Shown here piece by piece: positions 26,036 to 33,964 of a stretch of DNA of 64,000 nt (its first letter is position 1; each line of letters opens with the position of its first letter). Position numbers and translations under genes: made by a program. The notes beneath the pieces are model-generated. The model made no database searches, was not told the origin of the DNA, and saw only the letters and a program-made list of their open reading frames with translations. Source of the stretch: Bacteroidota bacterium (GTDB lineage: Bacteria > Bacteroidota > Bacteroidia > Chitinophagales > Saprospiraceae); the NCBI GenBank assembly GCA_016124585.1, contig WGNL01000013.1:124001-188000 (forward strand), in the 5' to 3' direction.

Positions 26036-26113
26036 TTTGGTAAATATTTTTGTGCGTCATTAATCTTGCGCCGAACATTTACCAAGAAATAGCTGTGGTT
26101 CGCAACTTACCAA

Positions 26114-26151
26114 AATGAAAAAGCTCATCTGGCAAGTCGCCAGATGAGCTT
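26114..26151 (-). terminator. Riboswitch-controlled terminator before hom
   Basis: On the minus strand AAGCTCATCTGGC and GCCAGATGAGCTT form a perfect 13-bp stem with a 5-nt loop, followed by TTTTT and then CATTTT. It lies 48 bases downstream of the aptamer and about 80 bases before hom, where a SAM riboswitch expression platform is expected. Confidence 0.88.
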
Positions 26152-26198
26152 AATATTTTGAAAAAGGTATGATTTTCAATTGTTAAACACTCACAGCG

Positions 26199-26311
26199 AC
26201 TTATCTACCCTTGCAAGAGCAAGGTTGGAGTTGACACCTTATCCAGATGTGAATCTTAGGACAGGTTGTCAAGGCGTCGTAGGGCCATTCCCTCAGCCTT
26301 TCTTGATAAGT
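26199..26311 (-). promoter_or_regulatory. SAM-I riboswitch (S-box) aptamer
   Basis: Read on the minus strand, all the parts are present in order. P1 is ACTTATC (26305-26311) with GATAAGT (26199-26205). Then come AAGAAAGGCTGAGGGA and GGCCC forming P2, GCC closing P2a, and the GACAACC segment. P3 uses ACCT/AGGT with TCC/GGA, then the conserved GGTGTCAACTCC. P4 is CCTTGC-TCTT-GCAAGG (26209-26224). The aptamer binds S-adenosylmethionine; binding stabilises P1 and lets the downstream terminator form. The target is hom on the same strand. Confidence 0.96.
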
Positions 26312-26335
26312 GTTGCGGATCAAGGAACTTTTGGG

Positions 26336-26343
26336 CAAAGGTA
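26336..26343 (-). promoter_or_regulatory. Promoter -7 element for the riboswitch-hom transcript
   Basis: TACCTTTG on the minus strand is an exact TAnnTTTG match, about 25 bases upstream of the 5' strand of P1. It lies just after the stop of the heptose kinase gene, so hom has its own promoter. Confidence 0.75.
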
Positions 26344-26385
26344 AAGATGTTGGTCAAGGATGCACAGTCTTTTGAGTTACAAATT

Positions 26386-27390
26386 TTATACCTCTAACAA
26401 AATCTGAAGCAATTCTCGCCTTAGCTGAGCTTTATTAACTGTAACTACACCATTTTTTTCGACAACTTGCCCACCTGCCAAGTTTGCCAACAAAGCAATT
26501 TCATTCGATGGTAATCCTGCACCTAAAGCTAAAGCAGCAATGCTGATAACCGTATCACCTGCTCCGCAAACATCAGCAACGTTCCGTGGTTTTGTTGGAA
26601 AAATTTGGGTATCATGACCATCATCTAGAAAAACACCAAGCTCAGAAAGTGTGATTAGCGTAATTGTACAATTTAATTTACCCTTGATGATATCTGAAGC
26701 AGTTTTCAAGTTATGTAAGTTAGGATTAACCTTCATTTGAACTGCGTCACAAACCTCTTTTAAATTAGGTTTGAAAAGGTCAACATGCGGATAGTTCCAA
26801 AAATTACGAAATTTTGGATCTACACTAACTTGAATATGAAGGGATTTGCATGCAGAAATTAAGGTTCGAATTACCTCAACAGTAAGCACACCTTTATTGT
26901 AATCTTGAAAAATTAAGCCAGTAATTGATTTTCTTTCTAATAATTCCAGGGCTCTTTTTAAGAATTGTGAAGATTCACTTTTCGTTAGTTCATGCGTGTT
27001 TTCTTTGTCTAAGCGAATTAATTGTTGTTTGCCGGAAATTATTCTAGTCTTCACAGTTGTGATTCTATCAGAGCTGCTCATTACACCTTCGCAATCCAAG
27101 TCATGCGCCTCCATTTTGTCAAGGAGAGTTTGACCATCAGCATCTTTGCCAATTACCCCACAAAGAATTGGTATAGCCCCCAAGGCTTGTAAGTTTAGTG
27201 CAACATTTGCGGCACCGCCCAATCGATTGTCCTCTTCCAAAATTTCAACAATTGGTACAGGTGCTTCAGGTGAAATGCGGCTTGTAAAACCTGATATGTA
27301 CCTATCCACCATTACATCGCCCACAACCATAATCCGTTGATTTTCAAAGGATTGAAAAATAGAATCAGGATTGGTCAAAACTTTAGACAT
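26386..27390 (-). CDS. hldA: D-glycero-beta-D-manno-heptose-7-phosphate kinase (HldE kinase domain only)
   Basis: 334 residues. It phosphorylates heptose 7-phosphate at C1 on the way to ADP-heptose for the lipopolysaccharide core. The PfkB-family ribokinase fold shows MVVGDVMVDRY (21-31), the HldE-type motif SRISPEAPVPIV (37-48), NRLGGAANVA and the anion-hole motif DVCGAGDT (273-280, base D279). E. coli HldE has a C-terminal cytidylyltransferase domain; it is absent here, so a separate nucleotidyltransferase is needed, as in two-gene systems. A minus-strand terminator hairpin lies just upstream of its start. Confidence 0.9.
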   Translation of the reverse strand: MSKVLTNPDSIFQSFENQRIMVVGDVMVDRYISGFTSRISPEAPVPIVEILEEDNRLGGAANVALNLQALGAIPILCGVIGKDADGQTLLDKMEAHDLDCEGVMSSSDRITTVKTRIISGKQQLIRLDKENTHELTKSESSQFLKRALELLERKSITGLIFQDYNKGVLTVEVIRTLISACKSLHIQVSVDPKFRNFWNYPHVDLFKPNLKEVCDAVQMKVNPNLHNLKTASDIIKGKLNCTITLITLSELGVFLDDGHDTQIFPTKPRNVADVCGAGDTVISIAALALGAGLPSNEIALLANLAGGQVVEKNGVVTVNKAQLRRELLQILLEV

Positions 27391-27411
27391 GAGAACAGAA
27401 TTAACAAAAAC

Positions 27412-27443
27412 AAAAAAGCCGACTTCCAGTGAAGGAAGCCAGC
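27412..27443 (-). terminator. Terminator-like hairpin directly upstream of the heptose kinase gene
   Basis: On the minus strand GCTGGCTTCC and GGAAGTCGGC form a 10-bp stem (two G-U pairs), followed by TTTTTT. The T run ends 22 bases before the ATG at 27390. No minus-strand gene lies upstream, so it would act on the leader of the kinase gene as an attenuator, or end an unrecognised short RNA. Confidence 0.6.
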
Positions 27444-27815
27444 TTATTTAACCCCAAAAAACCAAATCTTTAAGCAAATTATTTGCTTTATATCTTAAGA
27501 AAATTACTTTCAAAAATTCAAAGAAGCTTGTTAAGCTTTTGTTTGATTAAATAAATCAACGTTGCAAAGAAAAGAACTTTTATAGAACCAATCCAAATTA
27601 TTTTCAATCTTTTTTCAAAAAAATGTTGGTACAAATGTTGAAAAATTCAAATACCCTTTTGTTTGCTGGGGTTTCTAAGTAACGATGTGTTTTGCAAAAA
27701 ATAAAAACAAGAACACAGGAGGAAGTCAAAAATTTAAAACGAAAACATTTCAAGGGATTATTTTCTTAACAAAAACTACCTTTACCATTCATATTTTGAA
27801 TTTTCTAACTTACAA
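27444..27815. other. Intergenic region, very AT-rich
   Basis: I see no gene. A small hairpin AAGCAAA-TTA-TTTGCTT lies at 27472-27488. TACCTTTA (27778-27785) is one base from TAnnTTTG and could serve the phosphatase gene on the plus strand. No exact promoter match was found on the minus strand. Confidence 0.4.
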
Positions 27816-28919
27816 GTGAAATTTATTGCATTTTCTTTCATATCCATTTTGACAGTAGGTTTTTATTGGGAAAAACATCGACCTATTGATAAAGCCTCCT
27901 TTGAAGCAAACCCCAAAAACATCATTTTAATGATTGGGGATGGAACAGGTCTGGCTCAAATATCAGCAGGTTTTTACCGAAACAACCAAAAGTTTAGCCT
28001 CGAAAGTTTCCCTGTAATTGGATTTCAAAAAACCTATTCAGCTAATAATTTAATAACTGATTCAGCAGCAGCAGCTACGGCAATTGCCAGTGGCCAGAAA
28101 ACTAATAACTCAGTGCTAGGACAAGATGTGAATGGCAAACCTTGTAAGACTATTTTAGAAGAAGCCAGTGATAATGGGTTAGCTACGGGTATGGTTGTGA
28201 CCTCCTCTATCCAACATGCCACTCCAGGTGGGTTTATTGCGCACAGGATTGCCAGAAATCTTTACGAGGAAATTACGCTTGACCTTCTCAATTCCAATAT
28301 TGATTTCTTTATTGGTGGAGGAAAACAGTATTTTGACAGAAGGGAAAGTGATGACAAGAATTTACTTGATTCTTTGAAGTACAAAGGGTTCAATGTTTAC
28401 AACTATTTCAACGATGACTTGAACAAAGTTAAGCCTGACCCCAGCAGTAAATTTGCTTTTTTTACTGCCGACAATCAACCATTACCCGCATTTCAAGGAA
28501 GGGATTATTTACCCCAAGCAGCGAAAATTGCAGCTGATTATCTTAAACTACGCAGTAACAAAGGCTTTTTTTTAATGGTGGAAGGCTCTCAAATAGATTG
28601 GACTTGCCATGCAAATCAGGTGGAACCAATGTATAGCGAATTGCAAGATTTCAATTTGACGATTGAGAAAGTCTTACAATTTGCTGAAAAGAATGGTGAA
28701 ACTTTGGTGATAGTAACAGCCGATCACGAAACTGGCGGCCTTGGACTAAACGGTGGCACAGCTAGGGTCCTGAATCCAAAATTCACCACCAATGGACACA
28801 CAGCTGCGATGGTACCTGTATTTGCCTTTGGCCCTAAATCTGAACTTTTTAGGGGGATTTATGAAAACACGGCACTATATTATAAAATGCGAACTGCTTT
28901 TGGGTTTTCTGAAAATTGA
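27816..28919 (+). CDS. Alkaline phosphatase (PhoA family)
   Basis: 367 residues from a GTG start; there is no in-frame ATG upstream. A hydrophobic N-terminus (about 1-18) acts as signal or anchor. It removes phosphate from monoesters outside the cytoplasm. Metal and catalytic residues are complete: D42 in MIGDGTG, nucleophile S83 in TDSAAAATA, the TSSIQHATP segment, E, D and H in VEGSQIDWTCH, D-H in TADHETGG, and H in TNGHTAAMVP. It is shorter than E. coli PhoA, as is common in Bacteroidota. It is followed by the acyl-CoA dehydrogenase on the same strand after 81 bases. Confidence 0.93.
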   Translation: MKFIAFSFISILTVGFYWEKHRPIDKASFEANPKNIILMIGDGTGLAQISAGFYRNNQKFSLESFPVIGFQKTYSANNLITDSAAAATAIASGQKTNNSVLGQDVNGKPCKTILEEASDNGLATGMVVTSSIQHATPGGFIAHRIARNLYEEITLDLLNSNIDFFIGGGKQYFDRRESDDKNLLDSLKYKGFNVYNYFNDDLNKVKPDPSSKFAFFTADNQPLPAFQGRDYLPQAAKIAADYLKLRSNKGFFLMVEGSQIDWTCHANQVEPMYSELQDFNLTIEKVLQFAEKNGETLVIVTADHETGGLGLNGGTARVLNPKFTTNGHTAAMVPVFAFGPKSELFRGIYENTALYYKMRTAFGFSEN

Positions 28920-29000
28920 ATGGAAAAATCCAAACCTCCATTTAATATTTGAGTTAAATGAGCAATGGAACCTAACTAAATTATTACCAAAATTAGAAAG

Positions 29001-30140
29001 ATGACAGCAGAATTGATTGATAACCTTGCAATGATTGAACAAAGCGCCAAAGATTTTGCGGAGGCGTACATCAAACCTTATATTATGGAATGGGATGAAT
29101 CCCAGCATTTCCCAATTGAGATGTTCCACAAAATGGGGGAATTTGGTTTTCTAGGCGTGCTTGTTCCAGAAGAATACGGTGGAGTTGGCTTGGGTTACCA
29201 AGAATATATTTCTGTAATTGTTGAAATTGGCAAAGTTTGCGGTTCAATTGGACTTTCTGTTGCAGCGCATAATTCACTTTGTACTAACCATATTTTGTCC
29301 TTCGGGAATGAGGAACAAAAACAAAAATACCTTCCCAAACTAGCAAGTGGGGAATGGATAGGTGCATGGGGACTGACTGAGCCCAATACTGGCAGTGATG
29401 CTGGAAGGATGAAGTGTGTGGCTGTGCAAGATGGCGATTATTACATCTTGAATGGCACAAAAAACTTTATCACACATGGCAAATCTGGGCATGTGGCCGT
29501 TGTAATTGCCCGCACAGGAGAACTGTTAGATAGTCATGGGATGACCGCATTTGTGGTGGAGCGAGGTACACCTGGATTTTCTGGAGGAAAAAAGGAAAAC
29601 AAACTCGGAATGAGAGCGAGTGAAACCGCCGAAATGGTTTTTGACAACTGCAGGATACACAAGAATCAAGTATTAGGTGAAGTTGGAGACGGGTTCATTC
29701 AATCCCTGAAAGTTCTGGATGGCGGAAGGATTTCTATCGCTGCAGTTTCGCTTGCAATTGCCAAAGGCGCCTATGAGGCCGCTGTAAAATATGCACAAGA
29801 AAGGGAGCAGTTTGGCAAGACTATTTCAAAATTCCAAGCTATCAGCTTTAAATTGGCCGACATGTCTACTAAAATTGAGGCTGCCGAATTATTAACCCGA
29901 CAAGCTGCAAATCTAAAAAATCAGGGGCAAAAGTGTACGAAGCAATCCGCAATGGCTAAGTACTATGCTTCAGAGATTGCCTGTCAGATTTCAAATGAAG
30001 CTGTTCAAATCTTTGGTGGGTATGGTTATACCAAAGATTTTCCAGTCGAAAAATTTTATAGGGATGCTAAGCTTTGTACCATCGGTGAAGGAACGAGCGA
30101 AATTCAAAAAGTGGTAATCGCTAGGGACATTCTTCGCTAA
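29001..30140 (+). CDS. Acyl-CoA dehydrogenase
   Basis: 379 residues, the size of short- and medium-chain enzymes. It oxidises acyl-CoA to enoyl-CoA with FAD. Signature segments are [15 protein letters not shown] (FAD and substrate binding), [47 protein letters not shown] and IGEGTSEIQ, with the catalytic base E363. It resembles butyryl-CoA-type dehydrogenases. The exact chain length is not readable. No electron-transfer flavoprotein genes are nearby. Confidence 0.95.
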   Translation: MTAELIDNLAMIEQSAKDFAEAYIKPYIMEWDESQHFPIEMFHKMGEFGFLGVLVPEEYGGVGLGYQEYISVIVEIGKVCGSIGLSVAAHNSLCTNHILSFGNEEQKQKYLPKLASGEWIGAWGLTEPNTGSDAGRMKCVAVQDGDYYILNGTKNFITHGKSGHVAVVIARTGELLDSHGMTAFVVERGTPGFSGGKKENKLGMRASETAEMVFDNCRIHKNQVLGEVGDGFIQSLKVLDGGRISIAAVSLAIAKGAYEAAVKYAQEREQFGKTISKFQAISFKLADMSTKIEAAELLTRQAANLKNQGQKCTKQSAMAKYYASEIACQISNEAVQIFGGYGYTKDFPVEKFYRDAKLCTIGEGTSEIQKVVIARDILR

Positions 30141-30157
30141 ATTCTGAAATAAGTCGG

Positions 30158-30856
30158 TTATTTCCCAAAGTGATATTTGGCTTCGTATCCAAAGTAGTAG
30201 GTCATGGAAAGTCCTACAAAAATGAAGGGGTCATTCTTTTTTGGGTTGCCGTTGTGGCTAACACCATCCAAGTAATCATTGAATGTCACCCGCCACCCAC
30301 CTTCTAGTGTAGCAATATAGTGTTCGTTAAAATCATAACGCAGGCCCAAAACGATTGGCAAACTCAAAGCAGTTGTCGTACGTTGTGACTCTGGGAAAAG
30401 TATTGCGTCTTGCGGGTTTTCAACTTTAACCTTTGGATTGAAGTTAACAAAGCCAGCCCCCGCTCCAACATAAGGTGACAGTTGCGGTCTAAAAAATCCT
30501 GCATTGTCTTCTCGTGGCCTTCCCCAAGGATGATATTCTGCCACAAAAGTGAGTTCAACCAAAAAAGATTCGTAACTCCACCCTCTTGCATACAATGCAG
30601 GGTCCTTGGCATTTTTGTCTGTACCTGAAATGTGTCCATAAATCACATGGCCCCTTACCTTCCACTTGTCATCAAAATGATATCGAAGCAGCCCTCCAAA
30701 AGCTGGGTTGAATTCGTTGATTTCAAAAATATCACTCTCCGAAAGGTCTCCTTGGTAGACAACAACCCCTCCGAAAAGACCTGCTTCTAGGGGAGATTGG
30801 GCATTGGATATTTTAAACAACAAAAAGAGAGGAATAAGCAGGGCTAGTGGTTTCAT
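30158..30856 (-). CDS. DUF6089-type outer-membrane beta-barrel protein
   Basis: 232 residues. The signal peptide (1-19) ends ISNAQ. Alternating short strands (GLFGGVVVYQGDL, GGLLRYHFDD, SPYVGAGAGFVNF) and the C-terminal pattern GLRYDFNEHY, EGGWRVTFNDYLDGVS, FVGLSMTYYFG match the DUF6089 family seen across Bacteroidota. The function is unknown; an 8-stranded barrel is likely. It converges with the acyl-CoA dehydrogenase gene, 17 bases apart. Confidence 0.85.
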   Translation of the reverse strand: MKPLALLIPLFLLFKISNAQSPLEAGLFGGVVVYQGDLSESDIFEINEFNPAFGGLLRYHFDDKWKVRGHVIYGHISGTDKNAKDPALYARGWSYESFLVELTFVAEYHPWGRPREDNAGFFRPQLSPYVGAGAGFVNFNPKVKVENPQDAILFPESQRTTTALSLPIVLGLRYDFNEHYIATLEGGWRVTFNDYLDGVSHNGNPKKNDPFIFVGLSMTYYFGYEAKYHFGK

Positions 30857-30911
30857 TTCTTGCTTGTTCTAGTTTTATTTTTGAGAAGCAAAGTTGATTT
30901 GGTTTTCGTTT

Positions 30912-30919
30912 CAAAAGTA
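30912..30919 (-). promoter_or_regulatory. Promoter -7 element for the DUF6089 gene
   Basis: TACTTTTG on the minus strand, an exact TAnnTTTG match, 56 bases before the ATG. No TTTG partner at the usual spacing. Confidence 0.5.
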
Positions 30920-31215
30920 TGATTTCTGTGTTAATTTTTTGTTGGGAAAGAAAAAATAAATTAGCAAGACATAGCTTTGCATATGAATTTTCACTCAGAG
31001 TAAAATATTGAAGCTTATGTCAAAACTATTGTGACTTAAGATTTTAATTTAAGTCAAAACAGTTTATGAGGATTTTATTTTATTGTTTAAATTGGTTTTA
31101 ATAAGCATCTTAATAGAACTGATATCAAACAATCTTGAAGCAAATACTTCATAACAAATGCAAATATCTTTCAATATCTCTACTCTTTGATTTAATTAAA
31201 TTACAAAAAAAATTC
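30920..31215. other. Upstream region of the T9SS paralogue pair
   Basis: A plus-strand TAGCTTTG (30972-30979) fits TAnnTTTG and may drive the first paralogue. Downstream of it, TGACTTAA (31032-31039) and TTAAGTCA (31049-31056) form a perfect 8-base inverted repeat, and GTCAAAAC occurs twice (31019-31026, 31053-31060). This pattern could be an operator. No gene is seen. Confidence 0.35.
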
Positions 31216-32328
31216 ATGAAAAAAATTTTCACCCTCCTTTTTATTGCCTTAAGTTGCAATTTAGCATTCACTCAACTCTTAACTTGGAATTTTTCTGGTC
31301 AACCTGGAACTCAAGTTACCCAGAATTCCGCATCTAGTGCTGTTGGTATTGGGACTGGTGTTTTATCTAGAGGTAGTGGGCTAAGTCCCAATGCAGGTTC
31401 AAATTCAATGAACTCATCAGGTTGGTTGGAATCAACTAACGATATTGATGATGAAACTGAACAAATGTTAGAAAATGACTACTACGAATTCACACTTCCA
31501 ATTCAATCAGGTTATACTGCGGACATTACCACTGTGTCAGTAACAATTGCATCATCTGGGACAGGACCTAATGGGGCAACTCTTTTTTGGAGTGTTGATG
31601 GCTATTCTACATCCTTAGGTACAATTTCTTCTGGAAATGGAACTTTAACTGGTAATATTAACCAAGTTCAAGGCCCAAATTCAACAATTTCTTTTCGATT
31701 ATACGGAACCCGTTCAACTACTGGAGGGGGTACTACAGGTACATGTAGAATAAACAGCCTTGTAATAAATGGAACCACTTCTCCATTGCCAGTTGAAATG
31801 GTTTATTTTAAAGTAAAAAATCAATTTGACAATAATTTACTGTTTTGGGAAACAGCATCTGAACTTAACAACTCTTATTTTTCAATTGAAAAAAGTAATA
31901 ACGGCATTGCATTTCGTGAAATTAGCGCAGTCCAAGGCAATGGAACCAGCCTTGAAACACATAACTATAATTTTGTAGATAGAGCGCCAGATAAAGGCAT
32001 TAATTACTACCGACTTAAGCAAGTTGATTTTGACAGCAATTTTGAATACTCAAAAGTAGTATCCGTTTATTTTGGTGAAGGAAATGGACATACCCTACTC
32101 TACCCTACAATTACAGATGATAAAGTTACAATGAAATTCCCAAGCCCAATAGAAGAAGGTGGAAGCATTCAGATTTTCGACTTGAATGGTAAACTTGTAA
32201 AAATAATAAACATTGATTCAGAAACTGAAACCCTAGAAATCTCCATTAACGAACTGCAAATTGGCGCATATTTTATTAAATTATTCCAAGGACAAACTAC
32301 AGAAACCTTAAGGTTTGTAAAGAAGTAA
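31216..32328 (+). CDS. Secreted protein with T9SS sorting domain (paralogue 1)
   Basis: 370 residues from the ATG at 31216; the frame extends to a TTG at 31135 but the signal peptide begins at MKKIFTLLFIA. After the signal peptide (1-19) an N-terminal beta domain (about 20-195) is rich in Ser, Thr, Gly and Asn. From SPLPVEMVYFKVK onward comes the block common in T9SS cargo (LLFWETASELNNSYFSIEKS...INYYRLKQVDFD), followed by the sorting domain (SIQIFDLNGKLVKI...IGAYFIKLFQGQ...LRFVKK). It is adjacent to a paralogue with which it shares this C-terminal half. No enzymatic motif was recognised in the N-terminal part. Confidence 0.85.
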   Translation: MKKIFTLLFIALSCNLAFTQLLTWNFSGQPGTQVTQNSASSAVGIGTGVLSRGSGLSPNAGSNSMNSSGWLESTNDIDDETEQMLENDYYEFTLPIQSGYTADITTVSVTIASSGTGPNGATLFWSVDGYSTSLGTISSGNGTLTGNINQVQGPNSTISFRLYGTRSTTGGGTTGTCRINSLVINGTTSPLPVEMVYFKVKNQFDNNLLFWETASELNNSYFSIEKSNNGIAFREISAVQGNGTSLETHNYNFVDRAPDKGINYYRLKQVDFDSNFEYSKVVSVYFGEGNGHTLLYPTITDDKVTMKFPSPIEEGGSIQIFDLNGKLVKIINIDSETETLEISINELQIGAYFIKLFQGQTTETLRFVKK

Positions 32329-32374
32329 AACCACTAAAAATATAGAAATTATCTAATCATAGATAATGAAAAAT

Positions 32375-32416
32375 AAGAGATGTATGTCATAATATATGAT
32401 AATACATCTCTTTTGG
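32375..32416 (+). terminator. Terminator between the two T9SS paralogues
   Basis: AAGAGATGTAT (32375-32385) pairs perfectly with ATACATCTCTT (32402-32412), with a nested TCAT/ATGA pair in the loop, followed by TTTT. The two paralogues are therefore probably separate transcripts. Confidence 0.75.
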
Positions 32417-32482
32417 TTTTGACAGCACACGCTTATTGCCCAACATGTAAGACGGAGACTAGCCTATTAAAACAAATCTTCT

Positions 32483-33673
32483 ATGAAAAAGCTTCACTAC
32501 CTACTGCTGCTCATTTTTTGCAGTGCCTCAATTACTTTGTTTGGTCAGCTTACAGCTGGTTGGGATTTTGACCCACTTCCTGGTGGAACAGGTAACTTTG
32601 GACCTAGCCCATACGATGCTACTTCCACTGGCACAAATGTGACAGTTGGGGGCTTAACTAGAGGCTCTGGAGTTACAACTCTATTAAGTGGGGCGGCAAA
32701 TGCTTGGGGCGGTAATGGCTGGGATGGGGCTACCGATTTAAGCACAGCAGTTTCGTTGGGAAACTTCGTAACTTTTACGATAACACCAAATTCAGGTTAT
32801 ACGCTTTCTTTTTCAAGTATTGATTTTTATAATATTAGAAGATCCTCAACTGGGCCAACTACAGGTCAGTGGCAATACAGGATTGGTACAGGATTATATA
32901 ATAACATAGGTTCTCCAATTACTTGGGGTAGCAATACTTCTTCTGCAGGTAACCCGCAAAGTTTGATTTCACTGACAGGAATAACTAATTTACAAAATAT
33001 TTCACCCGGCACAATTGTGACTTTCAGGGTTGTTAATTGGAATGCGAGCGGCAACACTGGTACATGGTATTTCAATGACCCGAACGGAACTTTCGGGGAT
33101 GATTTAATCATAAATGCCTCAGAATCTCTTTTCCCAGTTGAGTTGACTGATTTCAAAGCAAATCAAAATCAAGGCAATATGTATTTAACTTGGCAGACCG
33201 CCTCCGAGCTGAACAATTCCCTCTTCTCAATTGAAAAAAGTACAAACAGTTTTGACTTCAAAGAAATCGGAGTTGTGTCAGGAAATGGCACTTCCACTGA
33301 AACTCACAATTATTCTTTTATTGACTACTTCCCTGTTGCTGGAAACAATTATTATCGTCTTAGGCAAGAAGACTTTGATGGACATATCGAATACAGCAAA
33401 GTTGTCAATGTATTCTACATTGATGCAAAACAAGAAATATCACTTTACCCAACTTTAGCCAACAATGTAATAACCCTCCAGTTTGGTGAGCCAACCAAAA
33501 TTGAAGGAACGATTCAGATTTTTGATTTAAACGGGAAGTTATTTGAGGTCACTAAATTTGAAAGCGATATTTCTGAATTCACACTTCCAATTGACGACCT
33601 ACCAACTGGCAATTATTTCACAAAAATCCAAGCTGGAAGGACCTTCCAGACATTGCGGTTCACAAAATTTTGA
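32483..33673 (+). CDS. Secreted protein with T9SS sorting domain (paralogue 2)
   Basis: 396 residues. The signal peptide (1-21) ends TLFGQ. The N-terminal domain (about 22-210) begins LTAGWDFDPLPGGTGNFGPSP, shortened here to its start, and continues with NSGYTLSFSSIDFYNIRRS and GDDLIINAS. It resembles the repetitive beta domains of secreted Bacteroidota proteins. From LFPVELTDFKANQ to the end it closely parallels paralogue 1 (TWQTASELNNSLFSIEKST, NNYYRLRQEDFDG, IQIFDLNGKLFEV, TLRFTKF). The pair looks like an old tandem duplication with a diverged or exchanged passenger domain. Confidence 0.85.
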   Translation: MKKLHYLLLLIFCSASITLFGQLTAGWDFDPLPGGTGNFGPSPYDATSTGTNVTVGGLTRGSGVTTLLSGAANAWGGNGWDGATDLSTAVSLGNFVTFTITPNSGYTLSFSSIDFYNIRRSSTGPTTGQWQYRIGTGLYNNIGSPITWGSNTSSAGNPQSLISLTGITNLQNISPGTIVTFRVVNWNASGNTGTWYFNDPNGTFGDDLIINASESLFPVELTDFKANQNQGNMYLTWQTASELNNSLFSIEKSTNSFDFKEIGVVSGNGTSTETHNYSFIDYFPVAGNNYYRLRQEDFDGHIEYSKVVNVFYIDAKQEISLYPTLANNVITLQFGEPTKIEGTIQIFDLNGKLFEVTKFESDISEFTLPIDDLPTGNYFTKIQAGRTFQTLRFTKF

Positions 33674-33692
33674 GGTCATTCCCTGCAAGTAA

Positions 33693-33756
33693 TACCAAAT
33701 AAATCTAGGTGTCATCTTGAAAAAAAATTAAAGATGACACCTAGATTTATTTGGTA
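33693..33756. repeat. Long perfect inverted repeat (26-bp arms)
   Basis: Arms at 33693-33718 and 33731-33756 are perfectly complementary over 26 bases, with a 12-base A-rich loop. No plus-strand T run follows, so it is not an ordinary terminator for the T9SS gene. It could still block both convergent transcripts. The right arm contains the -33 TTTG of the promoter at 33750-33780. Confidence 0.95.
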
Positions 33757-33780
33757 AACCAAAAGCCGTTTTTACCTTTG
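33750..33780 (+). promoter_or_regulatory. Orphan promoter
   Basis: TTTG (33750-33753), 19 bases, then TACCTTTG (33773-33780): a full match to the Bacteroidota promoter consensus, but no plus-strand gene starts within 2 kb apart from a possible tiny frame at 35964. Confidence 0.65.
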
Positions 33781-33786
33781 GGCTTC

Positions 33787-33955
33787 TTCTTTAACCTACC
33801 TGCATTTATTTTCCCATAACATTCTCATTGTCAATCTTTTGTACTATGGATGCACTACTTCTGTATCAGTTGAAGAGGCTATCCTGAAACCGATTTACAA
33901 CTGGCGGCTGCTCCCAAAGCAGTGACTTGCCAACAAATTCACGCTCTTTTTTTTC
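33787..33955 (+). ncRNA. Candidate small RNA after the orphan promoter
   Basis: The expected transcript runs about 165 nt to a T8 run (33946-33953). Inside are CAGTTG and CAACTG, able to pair across about 25 nt, and a TGGC-CTGC/GCAG-GCCA stem with an internal loop. No stable stem abuts the T8 run, so termination there is uncertain. No known RNA family was recognised. The 3' part lies antisense to the downstream region of ggt. Confidence 0.3.
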
Positions 33956-33964
33956 CTTTTTATG

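Noticed and set aside
26386-27390. Bifunctional HldE
   Set aside because: The protein ends after the ribokinase domain; no cytidylyltransferase motif is present.
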